14,008 nt of DNA from Deltaproteobacteria bacterium (lineage in GTDB: Bacteria; Myxococcota; Myxococcia; Myxococcales; 40CM-4-68-19), in NCBI GenBank assembly GCA_005879505.1, contig VBKQ01000367.1:1-14008 (forward strand). The letters run 5' to 3'. This document shows, in pieces, positions 7,050 to 13,191 of the stretch. Every line of letters starts with the position of its first letter. The stretch's first letter is position 1. The notes beneath the pieces were generated by a model, which ran no database searches, was not told the origin of the DNA, and saw nothing but the letters and a program-made list of their open reading frames with translations. The translations under genes and the position numbers were made by a program.

Positions 7050-7807
7050 GCCGCCTGTCCGAGGCATTCTCGGCAGCCCGGGCCCAAGGGCGCACCGCGC
7101 TGGTCTGTTACGCGATGGGTGGCGACGGAGATACGGCGGCCCTGCTCAGGGCCATCGATGCGGCGGGCGCCGACGTGATCGAGTTGGGCCTGCCGTTCTC
7201 CGATCCGATCGCCGACGGCCCCGTGGTGCAGGCGGCGGCGACGCGCGCCATCGCCGCCAGGACGACGCTGCGCGATCTGCTCTCGATGACTTCCGGGCTG
7301 CGCTTGCGCGCGCCGCTGGTGGCGATGGGCTACATGAACCCGGTCGAGTCGATGGGCTCGCGCGCCTTCGCCCGCGCGCTGCGGGAGGCAGGTCTATGCG
7401 GCGCGATCGTCCCCGATCTGCCGCTCGAGGAGGCCCAGCCGGTGCGCGACGATCTGGCTGCGGAAGGATTGGACCTCGTGCCGCTGGTCGCTCCCACGAC
7501 TCCGAAGGAGCGCGCGGCGAGGATCGCCCGCACCGCGCGCGGTTTCGTCTATTACGTCAGCGTCACGGGCGTGACCGGCGCCCGCGCGGCGCTGCCGGAG
7601 GACCTGGAGGCGCGGCTGGCCGAGCTGCGGGCGGTTTCGTCCGTCCCGGTCGCGGTCGGCTTCGGCATCTCGCGCCCGGAGCAGGCGGCAGCGCTCAAGG
7701 GGAAGGCGGACGGCGTGGTCGTGGGGTCGGCGGTGGTCGCGCTGCATCACGAGCGGGGCGTCGACGCGGTCGCCGGCCTGGTCCGCTCCCTGCGCTCCGC
7801 GCTGTAA
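7046..7807 (+). CDS. trpA: Tryptophan synthase alpha chain
   Basis: TrpA cleaves indole-3-glycerol phosphate to indole and glyceraldehyde-3-phosphate and forms the alpha2-beta2 complex with TrpB. The 253-aa barrel shows IELGLPFSDPIADGP with both catalytic acids, Glu46 and Asp57 (Glu49 and Asp60 in Salmonella). It also has loop 6 as YYVSVTGVTG and the phosphate-binding VGFGIS and VVGSA. The usual (M/L)AGYP near residue 24 is replaced by YAMGGDGD, a minor variation. Translation starts at a GTG overlapping the trpB stop, with GAGG at 7035-7038 as a ribosome binding site. It is the last gene of the trp operon, and its stop lies 4 bp from the stop of the convergent aroQ. Confidence 0.95.
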   Translation: MSRLSEAFSAARAQGRTALVCYAMGGDGDTAALLRAIDAAGADVIELGLPFSDPIADGPVVQAAATRAIAARTTLRDLLSMTSGLRLRAPLVAMGYMNPVESMGSRAFARALREAGLCGAIVPDLPLEEAQPVRDDLAAEGLDLVPLVAPTTPKERAARIARTARGFVYYVSVTGVTGARAALPEDLEARLAELRAVSSVPVAVGFGISRPEQAAALKGKADGVVVGSAVVALHHERGVDAVAGLVRSLRSAL

Positions 7808-7811
7808 TCCG

Positions 7812-8234
7812 TCACTGGACGAGCCACTCCAGGGCTTCGAGATAGCCGGCCGGCCCCTTGCCGAGGATGCGATGGACGCAGACCTCCTCCAGCAGGCTCA
7901 CGCGCCGCCACGGCTCGCGTTTGGTGATGTCGGAGAGATGCACTTCGACGACCCGGAGCCTGGTGGCGACGATCGCGTCGCGTAAAGCGTACGAGGAGTG
8001 CGTGAACGCCCCCGGGTTGAAGATCACTCCGTTCGCCCAGCCGCGCGACTGGTGCAGCTCGTCGATCAGGGCGCCCTCATGGTTGGACTGCAACGCGCGC
8101 ACCGTATGACCGAGCTGCCGCGCCCGCGAGACGACCATCTGCTCCAGCTCGGCGAGCGTCGTCTTTCCGTAGATCTCCGGCTCCCGCTCGCCGAGCAGGT
8201 TCAGGTTCGGGCCGTTGAGGAGGAGGATGTTCAT
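7812..8234 (-). CDS. aroQ: 3-Dehydroquinate dehydratase, type II
   Basis: AroQ removes water from 3-dehydroquinate to give 3-dehydroshikimate. At 140 aa it is the small dodecameric type II enzyme, unrelated to type I AroD. It begins MNILLLNGPNLNLLGEREPE, followed by IYG with catalytic Tyr22; Arg17 precedes it. SNHEG, FNPGAFTHSS with Asn73 and His79, and VEVHLSD with His99 complete the active site; the usual HxSN reads HLSD here. The frame stays open upstream, but the family N-terminus fixes the ATG at 8234, 11 nt after the aroB stop. It is the last gene of the shikimate cluster and is convergent with trpA. Confidence 0.95.
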   Translation of the reverse strand: MNILLLNGPNLNLLGEREPEIYGKTTLAELEQMVVSRARQLGHTVRALQSNHEGALIDELHQSRGWANGVIFNPGAFTHSSYALRDAIVATRLRVVEVHLSDITKREPWRRVSLLEEVCVHRILGKGPAGYLEALEWLVQ

Positions 8235-8245
8235 CCCGCCCGAGT

Positions 8246-9313
8246 CTACGCGAGAGCGGCCGCCAGCGCGCGGGCGCAGTCCTCGGCGCTGGCCTCGCGC
8301 AGCACCGGCGCTCCGATGCGCTCCAGAAGAACGAACCGGACGGCGCCGCGGCGGGCCTTCTTGTCTCGCCCCATCGCCTCCAGGGCGGCTTGCCGTTGCC
8401 CGGAGTCCAAGGTGCGGCCGTCCGCGATGCGCAGCCGCTCGACCAGACGCAGGGCGCGATCGCGCTCGGGCATGCCCTCGCACAAGGCGAGCATGCCGCG
8501 CAGGCCGAGGGCCACCGCCTCGCCGTGGGAGAAATGGGTGTAGCCGGTGGCGGCCTCAAGCGCGTGCCCGACGGTGTGGCCCAGATTGAGGAACGCGCGC
8601 TGACCGCCCTCCCGCTCGTCTGCCGCGACGATGCGCGCCTTCAGGCGCACCGCGCCCTCGACCAGCGGAGCGAGCGCGTCGGCCTCACCCGATGCGGCCC
8701 GCTCGAGGTCGCGCTCACAGCGCTGCAGCAAATCGCCACCCTCCAGCAGCGCGCACTTGACCACCTCCGCGAGGCCGCTCCACCGCTCCCGCGAAGGGAG
8801 CGTGGTGAGCAGCACCGGATCGCAGACCACGAGGCGCGGCTGGTGGAACGCCCCGACCAGATTCTTCCCCGCGCGCAGGTTGGCCCCGGTCTTTCCGCCC
8901 AGCCCGGCGTCCACCTGGGCCAGCAGGGTGGAGGGCACGCTCACCCAGGGGACGCCGCGCAGGTAGAGCGCTGCCGCCAGACCGGCGAGATCGGTGAGGA
9001 CCCCGCCGCCGATCGCGACCACGTACCCGTCGCGGCCAACCCGGCGGGCGGACAGCTCCTCGCACATCGCCTCGACCTCGGCCAGCGTCTTGCGCGATTC
9101 GCTGACCGGCCGGCCGACGGGATCGCCGAAGTGTGCCCCGAGGGCGAGCAGCTCGTCGCGATGGAGCGAGAGCACGCGAGCGTCGCAGAGCAGCCCCGAG
9201 CTCCCGCTCAGCCCCGCATTGGCGCAGAGGGCCGGGAGGCGCTGCAGCGCGCCCGACTCGATCACGCAATCGGTGCGGGCGCCGGAAGCGAAGCGCACCT
9301 CAATGGTGGGCAC
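8246..9313 (-). CDS. aroB: 3-Dehydroquinate synthase
   Basis: AroB cyclises DAHP to 3-dehydroquinate using NAD+ and a divalent metal, usually zinc. The 355 aa length is typical. The NAD-binding IGGGVLTDLAG lies at about 101-111, and VPSTLLAQVDAGLGGKTG at 126-143 is the strongest family signature. The expected metal ligands are Glu183 (GLAEVVK), His246 (LNLGHT) and His263 (SHGEAV). The start is a GTG inside the 3' end of the aroK part of the upstream gene, a 14-nt overlap, with GGAGG 6 nt upstream supporting it. The alpha-helical C-terminal region includes DKK near residue 320. The order aroK then aroB is common in bacteria; here aroK is itself fused to aroC. Confidence 0.96.
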   Translation of the reverse strand: MPTIEVRFASGARTDCVIESGALQRLPALCANAGLSGSSGLLCDARVLSLHRDELLALGAHFGDPVGRPVSESRKTLAEVEAMCEELSARRVGRDGYVVAIGGGVLTDLAGLAAALYLRGVPWVSVPSTLLAQVDAGLGGKTGANLRAGKNLVGAFHQPRLVVCDPVLLTTLPSRERWSGLAEVVKCALLEGGDLLQRCERDLERAASGEADALAPLVEGAVRLKARIVAADEREGGQRAFLNLGHTVGHALEAATGYTHFSHGEAVALGLRGMLALCEGMPERDRALRLVERLRIADGRTLDSGQRQAALEAMGRDKKARRGAVRFVLLERIGAPVLREASAEDCARALAAALA

Positions 9314-11000
9314 GCTGCGCCTCCAGCGCCGAGACGGCGGCGGCCGCCTGCGCGGAAATCAGCTGGGGTGACGCGCCCGTCACCACCTCGACCACGGCGT
9401 CCGCGAGCCGCGCGTACACAGGCTCGCGCGCGATGGCCAGCTCCGCGAGCCGCGCCTGAGGGTTGCCGGCGAGCAGCGGCCGCCCGGCCGCCGCGCGTTC
9501 CGCGCACAGCGAGACCGGAGCACGCAGCCAGAGCAGATGTCCCGTCTTCCGTACCGCCAGCCGGACTGCGCGCGAGCCGAGCGCGCCCCCGCCAACGGAG
9601 ATGACGCTGCGCGGGCCGCGGGCCGTAGCGCGGACGGCTTCCACCTCGCGGTTGCGGAAGCCCGCTTCTCCCTCCGATGCGAAGAGGTCCGGTACGCTCT
9701 TGCCGGCGCCGCGCTCCACGACGGAATCGATCTCCACGAACGGCAGCCCGAGCGCGGAGGCGAGCAGCGGCGCGAGCGTGGTCTTCCCGGCGCCGGGAAG
9801 ACCGCAGAGCCAGACGTGTCCTGCGAGCGGCCGCGCGCGCCGCCAGGCGAGCCGCAGCGCCGCGTGGAGCTCGTCCATCGAGTCGCCACCCAGCTTCGTG
9901 AGGAGCGCGTCCGCGACGCAAAGAGCGACCACCGCTTCCCCGACCACCGCAGCCGCCGGAACCGCGCAGGTGTCGCTGCGCTCCACGTGCGCTGCATCCG
10001 CCTCGCCGGTGAGCAGATCGACGCTTCTCAGCGCGGCGGGCACCGTGGCGATGGGCTTCATCGCGGCGCGCGCGACCAGTGGCTCGCCGTTCGTCACGCC
10101 GCCCTCCAGCCCGCCGGCGTGGTTCGTGTCGCGGGTGATTCCCGCGCCCGCGCGTCCCATCGGATCGTGGACCTGCGAGCCGAACAGCTCCGCCGCGCGC
10201 CATCCGTCGCCCAGCTCCACCGCTTTGATCGCCGGGATCGAGGCCAGCGCCCGCGCGAGCAGACCGTCGAGGCGGAGATCGGCCTGCGTATAGCTGCCCA
10301 GTCCCGGCACCAGGCCCGTCACCCGCACCTCGAACGTGCCGCCCACGGTATCGCGCCGGGCGCGCGCTTCCTCGATCTGCTCGCGCAACGAGTCCTCCGC
10401 CTCCCGATCGATGCAGCGCACCGGCGACGCGTCCGCCGCGAGCGCGAGCGCCTCCGCGTCCTCCATTCCTTCGAGACCGGAGACGTCGCGCGCCTTCGCC
10501 GAGCCGATGGAGGTGACCCAGGAACCGATCCGCACGTCGAGCGCGTCGAGGAGCCGGCGTGCCGCGGCGGCCAGGCCGACGCGCATCGCGGTCTCGCGCG
10601 CGCTGGCGCGCTCCAGGGAATTGCGCAGGTCGCGGTGGCCGAACTTCATCGCTCCCGTCAGATCCGCATGGCCCGGACGCGGCAGCGAGACCAGCTTGCC
10701 CGGGTCCTGCACGGGCTCGACCGCCATCCGCTCCGACCAGGCTTTCGCGTGATCGGCGTTCTCGATCAGGAGCGCCAGCGGCGACCCGAGCGTCTTCCCG
10801 TGCCGCACACCCGCCAGGATGCGGGGCTTTTCCGGCTCGATCGCCATCCGCCCGCCACGGCCGTAGCCGAGCTTGCGCCGCTGCAGATCGCGCTCGATGT
10901 GCTCGGCGAGGAGCTCGAGCCCCGCCGGCAGCCCGTCGAGGATGCCGACCAGCGCGGGCCCGTGCGATTCGCCGGCGGTGAGGAAGCGCAGGCGGGTCAC
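9300..11000 (-). CDS. aroC: Fused chorismate synthase - shikimate kinase (AroC-AroK)
   Basis: One uninterrupted 566-aa frame carries two shikimate enzymes. Residues 1 to about 385 are chorismate synthase (EPSP to chorismate, reduced FMN): GESHGPALVG with His13, RRKLGYGRGGRM, RPGHADLTGAMKFGHRD with His111, RASARETA, NHAGGLEGGVTNGEP and AAAVVGEAVVALCVADALL. Residues about 394-566 are shikimate kinase: Walker A GLPGAGKTT at 400-408, EID at 423-425 for the usual DxD, GFRNRE with Arg449, SVGGGAL, the lid RPLL with Arg507, and REPVYARLAD with Arg525. The two join through only about 10 residues with no stop, so AroC cannot end alone. An internal ATG at 9878 could also yield free kinase. Translation starts at a GTG overlapping the aroE stop (GTGA). 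Both domains look complete, so the protein should be bifunctional, doing steps 5 and 7 of the pathway. Confidence 0.93.
   Translation of the reverse strand: MTRLRFLTAGESHGPALVGILDGLPAGLELLAEHIERDLQRRKLGYGRGGRMAIEPEKPRILAGVRHGKTLGSPLALLIENADHAKAWSERMAVEPVQDPGKLVSLPRPGHADLTGAMKFGHRDLRNSLERASARETAMRVGLAAAARRLLDALDVRIGSWVTSIGSAKARDVSGLEGMEDAEALALAADASPVRCIDREAEDSLREQIEEARARRDTVGGTFEVRVTGLVPGLGSYTQADLRLDGLLARALASIPAIKAVELGDGWRAAELFGSQVHDPMGRAGAGITRDTNHAGGLEGGVTNGEPLVARAAMKPIATVPAALRSVDLLTGEADAAHVERSDTCAVPAAAVVGEAVVALCVADALLTKLGGDSMDELHAALRLAWRRARPLAGHVWLCGLPGAGKTTLAPLLASALGLPFVEIDSVVERGAGKSVPDLFASEGEAGFRNREVEAVRATARGPRSVISVGGGALGSRAVRLAVRKTGHLLWLRAPVSLCAERAAAGRPLLAGNPQARLAELAIAREPVYARLADAVVEVVTGASPQLISAQAAAAVSALEAQRAHH
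9320..9324 (-). promoter_or_regulatory. Shine-Dalgarno site for aroB
   Basis: On the minus strand this is GGAGG, 6 nt ahead of the GTG at 9313 and inside the last codons of the aroC-aroK gene. It decides the aroB start and suggests translational coupling across the 14-nt overlap. Confidence 0.6.
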
Positions 11001-11758
11001 GCGAGCGCCGCCTTCCGCAGCTCCGGCGCCAGCTCGCCCAGTCGGGGACGGCCGAGCCAGATCTCCAGCGATGCGATGGCTTGCTGCACCAGGACTTCGA
11101 TCCCGTCGACGGCGCGCAAGCCGCGGGCACGTGCCGCGCGAACGAGCGCAGTATCTCCGCGCGCCGAATATGCGAGATCGACGACCGCGCCGCGCAGCGA
11201 TCCGGGGTCGACGGGCATCTCGTCGCCGCTCATGCCGACCGTCGTGCAGTTCACCACCACGTCCGCCCGCGCCACCGCCTCCAGGCCGCCGGCCTTCACC
11301 CCCATCTCCCGGGCGAGTTGTTCGCCTCGCGAGCGCGTCCGGTTGACCACCGTCACATCCGGCCGGAACGCGTCCACCACCGCCCTGGCCGAGCCGCCGG
11401 CGCCGAGGACCACCGCGTGTCCGGAAAAGCTGCCCAGCGCGCGCAGAACGCCTTCGCGGTCCGTGTTGTGCCCGTGCAGGACGCCGTCCCGGTTGACGAT
11501 GCAGCTGACCGCGCCGATCCGCTCCGCGGCCGGATCGAGCCGGTCCAGCGACGCGATCACCGCTTGCTTGTGGGGAACGGTGACGTTGGCGCCCGCGATG
11601 CCCAGCGCGCGCAACGAACGCACCGCGGCGGGAACGTCGAACACGCGGCAAGGCGCATACACCGCGTCGATGCCGAGGAGCTGGAAGGCGCGCGCGTGGA
11701 TCGCCGGCGAGCGGGAATGGGCGACGGGATCGCCGAGCAGGACGTAGAGCGCGCGCAT
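10997..11758 (-). CDS. aroE: Shikimate 5-dehydrogenase (NADP+)
   Basis: AroE reduces 3-dehydroshikimate to shikimate with NADPH. From the ATG at 11758 it is 253 aa, slightly short for the family. The substrate-binding domain opens with VLLGDPVAHSRSP, and NVTVPHK contains the catalytic Lys64, paired with Asp100 in GHNTD. The dinucleotide-binding domain has the glycine-rich loop GAGGSARA from 119, and NRT at 139-141, the motif that binds the NADP 2'-phosphate. The frame extends to 11854, but homology begins at MRALYVLLGDP, and that ATG overlaps the aroA stop by one base (TGATG). The 3' end overlaps the aroC-aroK start. Confidence 0.95.
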   Translation of the reverse strand: MRALYVLLGDPVAHSRSPAIHARAFQLLGIDAVYAPCRVFDVPAAVRSLRALGIAGANVTVPHKQAVIASLDRLDPAAERIGAVSCIVNRDGVLHGHNTDREGVLRALGSFSGHAVVLGAGGSARAVVDAFRPDVTVVNRTRSRGEQLAREMGVKAGGLEAVARADVVVNCTTVGMSGDEMPVDPGSLRGAVVDLAYSARGDTALVRAARARGLRAVDGIEVLVQQAIASLEIWLGRPRLGELAPELRKAALA

Positions 11759-13191
11759 CAGGAGAAGATCTCCACCTCGGCGCCCATCGTGCGCAAGAAG
11801 GCGTAGAAGCCGGGGAACGACACGTCGGCCCATTCCGCTCCGGAGATGGTGCACGGCTCCCGCGCGGCCAACGCCGCCACGGAAAACGCGAGCGCGATGC
11901 GGTGGTCCATGGCGGAATCGATCACCGCTCCTCCCCGCAGGCCGCCGCCCTGGATGCGCAGGCCGTCCGGCAGCTCGTCCACGCGGGCGCCCATCGCGCG
12001 CAGCCCGGCCGCCGTCTGCGCGATGCGATCCGACTCCTTCACGCGAAGCTCCTGCGCGCCGCGGATGACGGTCTCGCCCTCGGCGAAGGCGCCGAGCACC
12101 GCGAGGATGGGCACCTCGTCGATGGCGCGGAGAACGAGATCCCCGTCGAGCTCCGCTCCGCGCAGCTTCTGTGTCTGGGCGGTCAGCTTGGCCACCGGCT
12201 CCGGCCCGCCGGACTGGCCGAGCTCGAGCTGCAGGCGGGCGCCGAACATCGCCACGGCGTCGAGGAAGCCGGCGCGCGTCGGGTTCACGCCGACGTGCTC
12301 GAGCGACACGGTGCTCCCTTCCGGTGCGATCAACGCCGCAGCGATCAGGAACGCGGCCGAGCTGAGATCGCCGGGGACGTCGAGGGCGAATCCGCGAAGC
12401 TTCGCTCGTCCCCGGACCGCGACGGTATTGCCGCGCTGGAAGATCCCGGCGCCCATGGTGCGCAGCAGCCGCTCGGTATGGTCACGGCTCTTCGCCGGCT
12501 CGCTGAAGCTGGTCTCGCCCTCCGCGAACAGGCCCGCGAGCAGCACGGCGCTCTTCACCTGCGCGCTGGCGACGTCGGAAGCGATGGCGCTTCCGCGCAG
12601 CGGATGTCCGCGGCGGACGATCACCGGAGGCTTGCCGAAACTGGTCTCGATCTCCGCGCCGAGCTGGCGCAGCGGCTTGGCCACGCGCTCCATCGGCCGG
12701 CGCGACAGCGACTCATCCCCCGTGAGCGTTGCCTCGACTCCCGCGCCCGCGAGTACGCCGGTGAGCAGGCGGATCGTCGTGCCGGAGTTGCCGCAGTCGA
12801 GGCGAGCGACGGGCTCGCGAAGCCCGCCGAGGCCCTGTCCGAGGACGATGGCGTCGTCTTCCTCCATGTCCGGATCGTGCTCCGGAAGCGGCGCGCTGCC
12901 TGCCGGGCGCTGAGGGGGAACGAACGCCGGCCGCGCCTCTTCCGGGAATTCCTGGGAGCGCGGCTTGGGTGCCCAGGGGGTGCCATCCCCGCGGAGCAGT
13001 GGAACGCCGAGCTGCGCCAGGCACCGGGCCGTGGAGCGCACGTCGTCCCCGCCGGCGAGGCCGGCGATCCGGCTCTCTCCTTCGGCGAGTGCGGCGAACA
13101 GCAGCGCGCGGTGCGAGATGCTCTTGTCGCCGGGCACGCGGACGCCGTCGACGCGCAGGGGCTTGCGCAGCGGCGAGACGCGCGCTCTCAC
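11758..13191 (-). CDS. aroA: 5-Enolpyruvylshikimate-3-phosphate synthase with a lineage-type insertion
   Basis: AroA transfers enolpyruvyl from PEP to shikimate-3-phosphate. From the GTG at 13191 the protein is 477 aa, longer than the usual 425-445. The surplus is a proline- and acid-rich segment at about 68-118, between LAQLGV and LREPVARLDCGNSGTT. Active-site residues are in place: Lys23 (PGDKSISHR), Asp358 (IDEVP), Lys385/Glu386/Arg389 (KESDR) and His430 (DHRIALAF). The four class II signatures are present: GDKS, SAQVK at 209-213, RDHTE at 236-240 and NPTR at 303-306. The residue aligned with E. coli Gly96 is Gly137, not the Ala of the CP4 enzyme. The GTG overlaps the DAHP synthase stop (GTGA); this start is the first that includes the PLRKPLRVDG beta strand without long unrelated sequence. 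Confidence 0.95.
   Translation of the reverse strand: MRARVSPLRKPLRVDGVRVPGDKSISHRALLFAALAEGESRIAGLAGGDDVRSTARCLAQLGVPLLRGDGTPWAPKPRSQEFPEEARPAFVPPQRPAGSAPLPEHDPDMEEDDAIVLGQGLGGLREPVARLDCGNSGTTIRLLTGVLAGAGVEATLTGDESLSRRPMERVAKPLRQLGAEIETSFGKPPVIVRRGHPLRGSAIASDVASAQVKSAVLLAGLFAEGETSFSEPAKSRDHTERLLRTMGAGIFQRGNTVAVRGRAKLRGFALDVPGDLSSAAFLIAAALIAPEGSTVSLEHVGVNPTRAGFLDAVAMFGARLQLELGQSGGPEPVAKLTAQTQKLRGAELDGDLVLRAIDEVPILAVLGAFAEGETVIRGAQELRVKESDRIAQTAAGLRAMGARVDELPDGLRIQGGGLRGGAVIDSAMDHRIALAFSVAALAAREPCTISGAEWADVSFPGFYAFLRTMGAEVEIFS

Noticed and set aside
5049..7067. Minus-strand open frame of 672 codons opposite trpC, trpF and trpB
   Set aside because: Antisense to genes with intact catalytic motifs; the translation resembles no known protein.
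7815..7832. Hairpin CTGGA/TCCAG near the convergent stops as a bidirectional terminator
   Set aside because: A 5-bp stem with an 8-nt loop and no T-run on either strand is too weak.
11001..11651. In-frame extension upstream of aroC-aroK (217 codons)
   Set aside because: It lies within aroE in another frame and has no similarity to chorismate synthase; the GTG at 11000 begins the family N-terminus.
9537..11747. Plus-strand open frame of 736 codons opposite aroC-aroK and aroE
   Set aside because: It spans three well-supported enzyme domains on the other strand and shows no family motif; a G+C artefact.
11761..11773. Small inverted repeat (GGAGA/TCTCC) at the aroA-aroE junction
   Set aside because: The stem is 5 bp with a 3-nt loop inside coding sequence and has no T-run; too weak to call a terminator or operator.
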